NCBI GenBank assembly: GCA_947846985.1
Contig: CANTUZ010000012.1
Location: 21,662,135 to 21,726,134, forward strand
Source: Fratercula arctica
Taxonomy: Eukaryota; Chordata; Aves; Charadriiformes; Alcidae
DNA: 64,000 bases
Direction of reading: 5' to 3'
Positions within the stretch are counted from its first letter, which is position 1. Each line of letters opens with the position of its first letter. The translations under genes and the position numbers were made by a program. This document shows positions 13,935-22,908 of this stretch, in pieces. The notes beneath the pieces are model-generated. The model made no database searches, had not been told where the DNA came from, and saw nothing but the letters and a program-made list of their open reading frames with translations.

Positions 13935-14095
13935 TCACACTTTCAGCCTGAGTGCTTTTACAAGACTGTAGGATCCATTTATTTTTGCTTTTCTTGACAC
14001 GTAGATCAAAATTGCAACTACAGGTACTGCTATGGCTGCTACACAGGAGAATGCAATAATCAGTGGTATCATTTGATCTGGTTTTTCCAATCTTC
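13935..14095 (-). CDS. VCAM1: VCAM1 exon 8: transmembrane helix and cytoplasmic tail
   Basis: The exon opens after CCATTTTCAG with GRLEKPDQMIP, then a hydrophobic helix (LIIAFSCVAAIAVPVVAILI), then a short basic tail KAKINGSYSLVKALRLKV and a TGA at 13935-13937. GSYSLV is shared with mammalian VCAM1, fixing identity and frame. A 102-codon open frame over the same bases is a shadow. The 3' UTR follows to about 13.13 kb. Confidence 0.93.
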
Positions 14096-17000
14096 CTGAA
14101 AATGGAGACAAAAGGAGAAAAAAGTTGTGTAAAAACTGATTGAAACAGATACATGCATATTACTGTAAAAGCAGTGTTATTAATGACCTTCATTTGGAAC
14201 ACTATTTCTGTTTTCATGCACAAAGCACATTGCAATACGTTTTCCCTATGCTTTTTTCTTTAGTAACTCCATATTACACTCTAATTTCTAGCCACTATCT
14301 TGGTCTTGAATTTGCTGTGCAAGTTCAAACCAATCTGATATCATCTACAATTAAGCTCCTGAAGCACCACGGAGTTCATGAAGAATACAAGAAGAATATA
14401 ATGTATTTTACCCAGGAAACATTTGGGGACATTTCTACCTCCTGGAAACAATGCTTCAGGAGAAGACCATGTTTAAAAAGCCCAATCTTCAGATTTTTTT
14501 GTGAAACAGAACTTTCTCTGGATTAGTCTTACTGTTCATGCATGTGGACAGAAATGTGGCCAGGATCCACTTTTTTCTGGCCCTATCCTTAAAGCTACTG
14601 TACCAGGTCAGGTAAGAAAGACAATAATATTCACACTGAAATGAGGTTAAATACAGCTTGTTCTCACTAGCTGTTCTATTATTTGGTTTGATTTGGGTTT
14701 TTTTACAGGTTAACTGCAGTATTGTTGTGCAAGGATGAGCCATGAACTAGTTGTGCTCACTTTGACAAAAAATTCATTAGAAAGTACAAGGAAAATAACT
14801 TTAAGGCAATAGATCTACCTACCTACAACAGCTATCTCAATCACTTTGATGTTGTTTCCAACCTCATTGAAAACATCAAGCAAATATCTGCCTGTATCAT
14901 TTTTGGTGACATTGTAGAGTATAAAGGTTCCATTCACTGATGGAAGAATAATTTCTTTCTCCTGAAGGACTTTCTTCAGGACCATCTGTGATGGTGGGTT
15001 ACTGTACGTGCTACATGTAATAGTGACATTTTCTCCTTCTTTAACATTTTCTGACAGATATACTAACACAGTAATATTTTGGGGAGGGACTGAAAAGAAA
15101 AGAAATGCAAGGTAGGATTTAGCAACAAACAGAAGCAAAATCTCACGAGGTATTAGCATTGTGTGCACACAAAATGTGCACACAAAGTTAATGGATTCAC
15201 TAGAATATTCAAGCACATAGCCCTAGATACTACTCTGTCACTAGCTATCCTTCACACACTGCAGTCAACAGCAGATGACAAAAAACATTTTATGAATTGA
15301 TGGAGAATGTTGCGTGTCTTTTACATTATATGAAGTCTTTTCTTCATTTCTTATTTTAAATTCACTGTTTGTTTATTTCAGTTCATGAAAGGGCACAGGC
15401 CAATAGACCCAGAGGTTAATGTCCTCTTTCAACAGAAGAGAAATAGAAAAGGCAAAGGAAGGAGTGCTAGAATAGTATTTTTCTCACTAGGTTCCACAAT
15501 TTTACATCCTGTTTTCAAAGGTGGAAGTGGAACTATGAAAAATTTTGAAGAAGTAATTATTTTGTGCATCTGCCGTTTTGGACAGAAGTTTTCATTAGCA
15601 CTAAGATCCTACCACTTATGATAAGAATCTGTGCAACTCATCTCATTTTTTTAAAAGACAATTCATTCTTAAAGGAATTGAAGTGAAGATGTCTTTCTAA
15701 AAAAAATACTAATACTAACTCTCTACAGTATCTATTTTAACTAACCTTTGATGTAAAGTACTATGTGCTGAGACTGCTCTCCCAGTTCATTAACGATATG
15801 CATTCATGTGTTCCTGCGTCCTCTAGCTGAGCCCTGTCTATGGTATGTGGTATATTTGCCATCTACTGTTTCAAGGATTGTAATCCCATCACCTATTTTC
15901 TTTCACAGAGTACTCTGAACAGATGTAACATCTGCAGATGTGCAAGAGATGGGTAACACTTTCTTCTGGTATCACTGCACTTGAAGGGAAAAAAAGTGTA
16001 TTTTTTGGTGCAGCTACAAAAATAGGAAGAGAGAAGCAGCAGGGCTGAAGCAGAGAAGCCACTTACTACTGGAAACGAAACTTTGCTATCACCGCATGTA
16101 GGCTGAGGAATCAGCATTTGGTATAGCTTAAATGCAGCCTGTGAGAACAGGATACAGAGCTGTAACTTAAAGGAGAGCCAAGGGGCTATAATACAGTCCC
16201 TCCACAGAAAAGTTTCAACATGTACTTTCTCTGAATCCTCCAACGAGACCTATTTGGAAGAAAGTATAGACACTGCATAGCTTCTTTGCCTCATGCATAC
16301 ATTTGCCAATTGGAAGGTGTGATGGAAGCTCAACTGACACGACAACTTTGCATAAGCTATCTGTATTAAGGCAGATTTCACCCTTCATTGTTTAAAGCTT
16401 CCTAAATGACTTAATGACATGAGGGCCACCTTTTAACTCCATTGACATCAAAGACAGAATTCCCCAGTCCTCCACAGAATGAAATCTGGACCTAAAATAT
16501 AAACCAAAAAACTTGTGCTCTGTCTTGTTCTACTAACCTTGAACAAGTAAATTCACAACTTTTTCTTCTTTGCCGAATTGGTTATAAGCTTCACATTCAT
16601 AAAGCCCCAGATCTTGACTTTTTACACTCTGTATAGTTAAAGTTGCATCTTTAAAAATTTTCTCATATTCCCCGGTGGCCTTCTTTTTCTTCCAAGAGAT
16701 CACTGGAGCTGGATTACCAGAACTAGTACATTTCATCGTCACAGTTTCTCCTTCTTTAACAGCAGTAGCAGGGATAACAGAGATCATTGTATTCTTCGGT
16801 CCGTCTGAAAGGAAGAATTTTGTAGTTAATCATTGCTGGATTATTTAGAGATGGATCCAAAATGTCCTACTGGATGCCAGGTTGTCAGCCTCACAAAGTT
16901 AATTTCCTTTTCATTCCCAGAATAAGCAAAGCACACAGTATCAGAGCTTCCATACGAACTCTCTATAGCCTAAATGTACTAACCAAATACTTCTAATCAA

Positions 17001-20000
17001 GAATGTTAAGAAGGTAGACTAGTTTCTAGCTCATTCGGATCCTGACTTAAGGCTGTCTTTGTTTTGCTCATCAGCATTGCTCCTTTCTTTGAGGAAGAGC
17101 AGAGTACTATGCTGATTTTGTTGTACTCACAAGGCTTTGTTTAGTTTGATGGTTATATTTATCACTGAAATAAGTGGAGAATTAACTAATTATTTTTAAA
17201 TGATTGGGAAAACATAACATATACTTACATTCCACATTAAGTGTTATATCACTTTTACTTTCCCCAAAACTATTTTCTGCTATACATTCATAGTCTCCTC
17301 CATGTAGGAACGTCACAGATGGAAGAACGAGAATTCTCCCCTCACTGTATGGGCCCATGTCTGCACTGTCAGTTTTTCTCCTTAAAATAATCTTGGGAGG
17401 AGGATTACTCTCAGCAGAACATTGTATGGAAACATTTTCTCCTTCTTGAACTGTTGTAGAAGGCTCAATGGAGAGTTCTGCAATGTTTGGAGCACCTGTA
17501 TGACAAAAGAAAAGGCTGTTATACTAATGCAAAAATACTGAGGATGGAGAAGGGTTTAAGAAAGCAGGAACTGCTTGCCCAAGGATCTGTTCATTTTGGT
17601 TTTGGTCCCAGGCTCCATCAGAGATGTTTGGCTCTATTGAAACAGTAGTAGTAGTAATAATAATAATAATAATAATGATGTACCAAATATACCTTTACTA
17701 TTAAATGACTACTAAATTTACTGCTAAAGACTAAATCTACTAGTTCAAAGAAAGAGACTGCGATGTCCCTGCAAAATTGATATGTACATTACCATTTCAA
17801 GGAACTAAGTGTGTCCCCCATGCCACCACTTCTCAGATTATTTTATCACTTTGAGTGTTTCATTGCAGGAAACATACAGAGGTATGCATGTACAACAGCA
17901 GTACAGAGAGAACTAGCTGAAAATTCAGCATAGAAATGAAAAGCGCAGCCCATGAAGTGCAGCAGTAAATTGAAAGCTAAATCCTGAATACATAAAAAGG
18001 AAGGCCCCGCAATTGCCTTATTTTCAGCTTTTCCACATCCTCCAATCTAAAATGCAGCTGCCAATTGGGTACTGGATAATACAAATTAAATTCAAGTAGA
18101 CTTGTACCTTGTATAACAATGCCCACAGTTGCTTTCTCTGTTTTGTTAGTTACCAAATTAATTACTTCACAGATGTACAGTCCTGAATCATTGAAACGGG
18201 CATGGGGAATAGAAAGGACATTGTTTTCTATCAGATGCTGAATGCTTTCATCAGGCAGATGTTTTCTCCAAACTATTTGTGGTGATGGATTACTCTCAGT
18301 CACACAAGTGAGGTTTAGAGAGTCTCCTTCCATTGGTGGGTTGTCTGGAGATACAGTAATGATAGTATTTTGTGGACCAACTAGAAGAGAACAAAAGAGA
18401 GATAAGGTCAGTAAATTAATGAAGAATGACATGCACATCTTTAACACTAGCTTCTCTAGAGGCACATTTCACATTATACCAAGAAAAAATAAATAATGTG
18501 TATTCCAGTAACACAGTGGAACAATTTTTCCAGGCTTGATAAGACCTTTAGCTTGCAGCTTTGAAAGCTAAGCTAGACAAAATGTGTAAAAATTTATTTT
18601 TTTTTTACTCTTACATTTGTCTCCCTATTGTTTAGGATTATAAACTTGGAACTGCTAAGCATACAACGGCAATTTTAAAAACAATTGTTTTTAAACATGC
18701 TGACTTTTTTCTTCTGGTCTTTATGACTGAGCACCAGTGCCCAAGGTAAGAGAGTTACTAAAACATTGCCTAAATTCTGTCATGAACAACAGTGAGTATT
18801 TAATGACTCAATGACTGTTATTGAATACAACAGAATTCAACCAAATACAATAGATTATCTACATAAATAATATAGATAAGAAGTGCAGATTATAAATGAT
18901 TTACAGTACACACTTTGTAAACCCATTCCATGAAACTCAACATTAAACAGTACCTGGTGTGAAAGCCCCAGAATAAAAATACTTACAGTTTGCATTCAGT
19001 TTCTGAGAAGTTACTCTTTCTTTGGGTTCAAAGTCCATGTTAGCAATCGGTAACTTGGCCACACAGGTAATCTCTTTCCCAATATCTTCAGCCGTGTATT
19101 TAAATGAATATGTCACAGTTTTAGTTTCTGTATTTGTGCTGTCATCTTCATAAAAATTCTCCTCATGAAGAACACGTTCATCTTTCTTTAGGATTACTTC
19201 CAGGTGATCAGAAGGATACACATCAGGGATTTTACAGATGACAGTGACTCGTTCTCCGTAAACTAAGGATGATGGTCTGATCTCAATGATAGGATCACTG
19301 GGGAAAGCTAAAAGAATACAATCCATTCCTTTAGTCTAGCAGAGATGAGCTCTAGGGTCAACATAAGAGCAAGATCCAGACATCAAACATCTTGAGTTTA
19401 GAGGTGTTCAGAACATGACGTTATATCATCTTTATTACAGTATGTATCTTGATATGAAGACATACAGGTCTTTTATAAGCAGTTCATACACTAAAAGGAA
19501 TTCTATCTGTACAGTTGTTGAAACATGATCACAAATGATCTAATAAGATCCAGCAAGGCACCTAGGCAGTGATACAGCTGCCTAAATATAGGCATCCAGA
19601 GCAACCCATACACCGGTGTTATCCTGTTTTCTGTGCTGGTAGGTTTAGACATCTGAATCATACCCCTGCAAACTGCAAAGACTTTGATTAGATGCTCTGC
19701 ACTTGCAGGTTTCCCAAATACATTCATCTCAACCAAACTGGTTGTTGGGTTTTTTTCCAGTTCTACGAATGTTTTGGGGAGTCTATGCTTTGGCTTTCAA
19801 GTATGAACAAGACTAAGAATAAGTAAGACCAGTAAGTACTACCTTCAGTGCAGAAAGCTAAGCAGAAAGAGGCTGAGAAAGAGTCCCAAACAGACAAAGG
19901 AATCTTACAAGGAAATATATGTTGAGCTATAGCAGACTCATTATCCTAGCACTATTGGTTAACTACCAACCACGATATCTAAAAACGATTGCTTTTATGA

Positions 20001-21268
20001 ACGTGTACTTAAAGAGAATATTACATTTTTACTTACAGTAAAGTTCAACTTTGATACTCTTCTCTTTTTTCTCTTGCTCACCGCAGAAGACAGTACACAG
20101 ATAATCATGAGAATTGACAACACTAACTGGATTCATAGTCAAGGTAGAGTATGTCCTATGGTTGTTCACTGTTCCTCCAAGGGGGTTGTCCATCTGGGTT
20201 CTCCAGGAAAAACTTGGTGATGCACAGCCAGTAGTATTGCATGTGAGTATGAGTGTTTCTCCAATCTGTGCAACAATTCTGTTAGCAGGTATAATCTCCA
20301 TTTCGAAAGCTTTAACTACAATAGGGAGAACATACATAAACTCAGTAGTATTCTCAACATTTATTTTCCCATTTCTTCTCATGTTCTGCTGTGACAGGCT
20401 GCCCAGAGAGGTGGTGGAGTCTCCATCTCTGGAGACATTCAAAACCCGCCTGGATGCGTTCTTGTCCAACCAGCTGCAGGTGAACCTGCTCTAGCAGGGG
20501 GGTTGGACTAGATGATCTCCAGAGGTCCCTTCCAACCCCTACCATTCTGTAAATCTGTGACACGAGGTCATTCCTTTGCAAGGTTACTTTACAATTGTGT
20601 GGAGGTTAAACTAATAAAGCTCATACAGTGGTTTACATCTTCAAAATACCCCATAAACTGTTATTTTTGTCAAAGATAACACAGACTCAGATGACTCTAA
20701 CAGACAGTTCTCATGTATAAAATGGCATAAACCCAATGCTCTCAGGGAAAATAAATGCATTGGCACAACATAATTTTTTTTTGTCAGTGGATCTAGTTCT
20801 AAAACTTTTTAACATTTGAGGGGAGGGGTGCTAAGTAAGATAGCAAGGACAACTGCAGAATCACTTTCAAGAGGACATTTAGCACCAAACTTGACTGATA
20901 CTGTCAGGGATGATGGTAAAACCCAAACATGCAGGGATAAACTGCAGTTGTCTCCTAGACTGTCTTTTAGCAAACTCAATAAGAAAATGACTCTGTCGTT
21001 GCAAAGCACAGAAAAGCTCAAAGTAAATGTCAAAAAAAAAACCTTTCCTGACATTTTGACAGAACAACTTAATTGGCAGTTGTATTCACTGAAATGTAAA
21101 AGCAAGTGGAACAAAGTGAAATAAAGATCAAACAGTAAATTGTAAGTCAGTTTACACTTAACAAAATTAAAAACAAATAAAGCAAACACCCCCCCCCAAC
21201 TTACCAGTCATTAACATATGCAAAATTATTAGCACAGCTTGCCTTGTTCTTCCCATCGGTTTTAACAT
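13935..21268 (-). CDS. VCAM1: VCAM1, vascular cell adhesion molecule 1 (8 coding exons)
   Basis: Type I membrane adhesion receptor of the Ig superfamily; in vertebrates it is shown on activated endothelium and binds alpha4beta1 (VLA-4) and alpha4beta7 integrins on leukocytes. I read eight coding exons on the minus strand: 21205-21268, 20037-20309 (or to 20315), 18987-19307, 18108-18380, 17229-17495, 16538-16804, 14823-15089 and 13935-14095. All junctions have GT/AG sites and phase 1, and the sum is 1,893 nt, giving 630 residues. Order: signal peptide about 1-21, Ig domains about 22-112, 113-219, 220-310, 311-399, 400-488 and 489-577, transmembrane helix about 586-610, short basic tail 611-630. 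The tail keeps the GSYSLV motif of mammalian VCAM1. Domain 1 keeps the extra cysteine pair and an integrin-site equivalent QMDNPL. Mammalian VCAM1 has seven domains, with domain 4 a copy of domain 1; no such copy is present here. A broken Ig exon lies at 15746-16013. Nothing else gene-like was seen in the introns except a CR1 in intron 1 and a triplet repeat in intron 4. Confidence 0.95.
14823..15089 (-). CDS. VCAM1: VCAM1 exon 7: membrane-proximal Ig domain 6
   Basis: After TTCTTTTCAG the frame gives VPPQNITVLVYLSENVKEGE, NVTITCSTYSNPPSQMVLKK and NDTGRYLLDVFNEVGNN, ending in G|GTAGGT. The B-strand cysteine is present, but at the F-strand position, where D-x-G-x-Y-x-C is expected, the sequence is DTGRYLL, so the second core cysteine is leucine. 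The strand-C tryptophan is also leucine. Five sequons (NIT, NVT, NGT, NVT, NDT) suggest heavy glycosylation. The frame is open and spliced in phase, so this is a diverged domain rather than a broken exon. Confidence 0.9.
15746..16013 (-). pseudogene. decayed Ig-domain exon inside VCAM1
   Basis: Between exons 6 and 7 lies a 268-nt stretch bounded by a good acceptor (CTATTTTTGTAG) and donor (AAAG|GTTAGT), almost the same length as the 267-nt neighbouring Ig exons. In the acceptor-defined frame it starts AAPKNTLFFPSSAVIPEESV and meets TGA at 15889-15891. Further along, other frames give DGKYT, then AQLEDAGTHEC (the F-strand Ig motif, close to the last domain of mammalian VCAM1), then NELGEQSQHIVLYIKG up to the donor. 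The readable frame changes three times, so at least three indels have occurred. Including it would shift the downstream frame, whereas skipping it keeps phase 1. I infer a former seventh Ig domain lost in this lineage; several assembly errors in one exon are the alternative. Confidence 0.8.
16538..16804 (-). CDS. VCAM1: VCAM1 exon 6: Ig domain 5
   Basis: The exon begins YGPKNTMISVIPATAVKEGE and continues TVTMKCTSSGNPAPVISWKK and DLGLYECEAYNQFGKEEK, a complete I-set-like Ig domain with both cysteines and the tryptophan. It is bounded by CCTTTCAG and G|GTTAGT, phase 1 on both sides, and is 267 nt like exons 5 and 7. The next exon-like stretch downstream on this strand is the broken copy at 15746-16013. 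Confidence 0.92.
17229..17495 (-). CDS. VCAM1: VCAM1 exon 5: Ig domain 4
   Basis: Read directly from the minus strand: after TTTGTCATACAG the frame gives GAPNIAELSIEPSTTVQEGE, then VSIQCSAESNPPPKIILRRK and GGDYECIAENSFGESKSD, ending at a GTAAGT donor. The core cysteines are kept, but the strand-C tryptophan is leucine (KIILRRK). It has no internal methionine near its start, so a search for ATG-initiated frames misses it. It is not a copy of domain 1, unlike mammalian domain 4. Confidence 0.9.
17644..17680. repeat. AGT/AAT triplet microsatellite in VCAM1 intron 4
   Basis: About four AGT units followed by about seven AAT units, with no effect on coding sequence. It is likely length-variable. 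Confidence 0.9.
18108..18380 (-). CDS. VCAM1: VCAM1 exon 4: Ig domain 3
   Basis: The exon encodes GPQNTIITVSPDNPPMEGDS, then NLTCVTESNPSPQIVWRKH and DSGLYICEVINLV, so it has the core cysteine pair and the strand-C tryptophan. It has several N-glycosylation sequons (NLT, NDS, NKT). The 273-nt length and phase 1 at both ends fit a single-exon Ig domain. It aligns with mammalian domain 3 (NTxISV start, QHL, DSGIYVCEGVNL region). Confidence 0.92.
18987..19307 (-). CDS. VCAM1: VCAM1 exon 3: Ig domain 2
   Basis: This is a 321-nt exon flanked by TTTTAG and GTAAGT, phase 1 at both ends. Signature stretches FPSDPIIEI, VICKIPDVYPSDHLE and EDIGKEITCVAKL match the long C2-type second domain of VCAM1, which packs against domain 1 and supports integrin binding. 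It is about 107 residues, longer than the other Ig domains here, as in mammals. Confidence 0.93.
20037..20309 (-). CDS. VCAM1: VCAM1 exon 2: Ig domain 1, integrin-binding domain
   Basis: The domain contains IGETLILTCNTTGC, SFSWRTQMDNPL, STLTMNPVS and YLCTVFC, which align closely with mammalian VCAM1 domain 1. It has four cysteines, so the second disulphide typical of the integrin-binding domains of VCAM, ICAM and MAdCAM is kept. The loop that contacts VLA-4 (QIDSPL in human) reads QMDNPL, keeping the essential aspartate. Two acceptors lie 6 nt apart. The one at 20309 gives a join AFEME that matches the mammalian start of the mature protein; the upstream one at 20315 would add two residues (V-K). 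The donor is T|GTAAGT at 20035-20036. Confidence 0.93.
20386..20557 (+). repeat. CR1 LINE 3' fragment in VCAM1 intron 1
   Basis: Contains the CR1 3' tail block: AGGCTGCCCAGAGAGGTGG, TTGGACTAGATGATCTCC and GGTCCCTTCCAACCCCTACC, then ATTCTGT. It lies antisense to VCAM1 and ends about 70 bp from the exon 2 acceptor. It is very similar to the copy at 12860-13045, so both belong to one fairly young subfamily. Confidence 0.95.
21205..21268 (-). CDS. VCAM1: VCAM1 exon 1: start codon and signal peptide
   Basis: The frame opens MLKPMGRTRQAVLIILHMLM and runs into a GT donor (CTG|GTAAGT) in phase 1. It has a basic start and a hydrophobic stretch, as expected for a secretory signal. The exon is too short to stand out as an open frame. 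Two start codons are possible, at 21266-21268 and four codons later at 21254-21256; the first is used here because nothing excludes it. It lies about 100 nt downstream of the predicted transcription start, matching the short 5' leader known for the mammalian gene. Confidence 0.85.
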
Positions 21269-21312
21269 TTCTAATTGCTGTTACTAGGTAAAGAAAGTAA
21301 ATTAAAAACCTT

Positions 21313-21327
21313 GCTTTCTACTTTCTG
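21313..21327 (-). promoter_or_regulatory. VCAM1: candidate IRF/ISRE-like element in VCAM1 leader
   Basis: The minus strand reads CAGAAAGTAGAAAGC, two GAAA repeats in IRF-like spacing, downstream of the TATA box. An IRF-1 element 3' of the TATA box is described for human VCAM1, with GAAA repeats in a similar context. Position fits, but the motif is short and degenerate. Confidence 0.4.
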
Positions 21328-21390
21328 TGAAGCAGCACAGTGAGATCCTGCTGCTCTGCAACGGTTTATTAGAACAGCCCCAGCGTGCTC

Positions 21391-21396
21391 TTTATA
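21391..21396 (-). promoter_or_regulatory. VCAM1: VCAM1 TATA box
   Basis: TATAAA on the minus strand in the context GCCTTTATAAAGAGC, 123 nt upstream of the start codon and 23 nt downstream of the nearer NF-kB site. This predicts transcription starting near 21,365 and a 5' leader of about 100 nt, as in mammalian VCAM1, a TATA-containing inducible promoter. Confidence 0.85.
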
Positions 21397-21418
21397 AAGG
21401 CTCGCCTCGAGGTGGAGT

Positions 21419-21444
21419 GGGAAATCCCTGGACAGGGAAATCCA
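21419..21444 (-). promoter_or_regulatory. VCAM1: VCAM1 tandem NF-kB sites
   Basis: On the minus strand two kB motifs lie in the same orientation: TGGATTTCCC (21435-21444) and the perfect GGGATTTCCC (21419-21428), 16 bp apart start to start. Mammalian VCAM1 has two adjacent kB elements just upstream of its TATA box that drive TNF and IL-1 induction, with very similar spacing. This suggests the cytokine response is conserved in this species. Confidence 0.85.
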
Positions 21445-21449
21445 GAGTA

Positions 21450-22641
21450 GGGAGGAAGAGACCCATATCGGGCTGTGCCGTTGGGCTCAGCGCCCTCTGC
21501 TGCCTTTTGTTATACAGGATTTAAAGCCCAGGAAAACAATAAATATTAACACTCGTAATACAGTGTCTACGAGACTTCAAAAGATCAAGTCAAGACCTGA
21601 TCCTGGAAACAACTGATAAAATGAAAGAATGAGGGTAATTCCAAGTAACTGAATGGCACTATATCTCAGATGGAAAAGTTATTTGAGTTTGCAAATATTT
21701 TTGTTGGTCTGAGTCTTGAGAATGCTTCTAACAAGACTCATTTCTGTACATAACTTTACTTAAATCAGTATTCCCTTTGAAAACTGTGCTACCAGTTTAA
21801 AAGGTGGCGTTACTCAGATCCTAAGTATTTTTGATCCCTAAAAATGAAGAAATAAATCAGATAACAGAAGTCTGAATATTCAACTCCATCAGCTTGAATC
21901 AGGCTCATCCTGTATGGATGAATTGAGTGAACTAATTTTCCCAATTACACTTTAAAAATTACTCTACAGTGTCCCTCATTCAAGATGCTGCTGGTATGCA
22001 TTACATTACTGATACGCCTCTCAGATCTCTTATGTCCCATTTATGTATAATTGAGGTATAGCTGTTGATAATACAACTCTGGGATTATTTTCACTGTTTG
22101 GTTTCCAATGGGTATATGAATCTAGTGTGGAATATTTCTGAGGAGAACTATTACTGGCTAATATAGTGACTATGTTATGAAAAAAGTAAAATAACATTTT
22201 TACTTAAAATTTTAAAATAAACATTTCAGTGTTTAATTTTCAATTGGGAAATGCTATGAATGCAAAGAAGGGACAAAGGTTTCCAAATTTCAATTGTTTA
22301 TTTATTCAAATACTTGAGTAGTTCATATTGGTCAATTATGAATCACTAAATAAAAGCAGCAAGAAATTCAAAACAAAACATATATGTTTTTAAAATGTCT
22401 CTGGAAAATTGCTTGGTATATAGTAGTTTGGTCATTTGATGTCTATAAGATCTTGTCATCATATACTATATTTTATAAACAACACAGATTCAAATATCTA
22501 CTAAATGAGTAATAACTTAGAAAAATAAAGGCTGAAGTAACAATGCTGTAAATGCTAAAGAAATTTAATTGCTGAAAAGTGGGCACTACATCAACCTAAT
22601 ACTTTTTGAGTCAAGCAGACTTTATAGTTAATAAGCTAATG
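21450..22641. other. VCAM1 upstream region
   Basis: AT-rich DNA beyond the NF-kB pair. Apart from the proximal promoter elements no motif was strong enough to call. Further enhancers may lie here. Confidence 0.5.
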
Positions 22642-22908
22642 CTAGCTCCAAAATACCATATTCAGGTGAGAGTAGCACCAGAGGATATAAGACTCCCACT
22701 GGCCTACTAGCAGTGAGTCTTCTTCAGGCACTATTTTTTTCTGCTTTTCCCTAACTGCAGCTGCCCCTACATTTGCATCCTCATCAAAGGATAGCCAAAC
22801 AGTACAAGCTGCTACACAAACACCAAAGCACATTGTAATAAATACACCTATGACTCTGTCAAAGATCTTACACCAGGTAGAATAAGAAGCACCAGCCACT
22901 TTTTTCAT
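22642..22908 (-). CDS. unidentified 88-codon frame with one possible membrane helix
   Basis: An open frame on the minus strand, about 1.4 kb upstream of the VCAM1 start. It begins MKKVAGASYSTWCKIFDRVI, has a hydrophobic stretch at about residues 19-40 (VIGVFITMCFGVCVAACTVW), then a charged segment with acidic and basic residues (FDEDANVG, REKQKKIVPEEDS), and ends at TAG. I do not recognise the family. The helix-then-charged layout is like a small membrane protein or a fragment of a larger one, and the frame is long for AT-rich DNA. No poly(A) tract or repeat was seen beside it. Chance, a retrocopy remnant, or a lone exon all remain possible. Confidence 0.25.
   Translation of the reverse strand: MKKVAGASYSTWCKIFDRVIGVFITMCFGVCVAACTVWLSFDEDANVGAAAVREKQKKIVPEEDSLLVGQWESYILWCYSHLNMVFWS

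Noticed and set aside
13927..14235. 102-codon minus-strand frame over VCAM1 exon 8
   Set aside because: The true frame is shifted and gives the conserved transmembrane and GSYSLV tail; this frame starts inside the intron.
14140..14526. 128-codon plus-strand frame in the last VCAM1 intron
   Set aside because: Lies in an intron antisense to VCAM1, has no recognisable motif, and starts in sequence with no promoter features.
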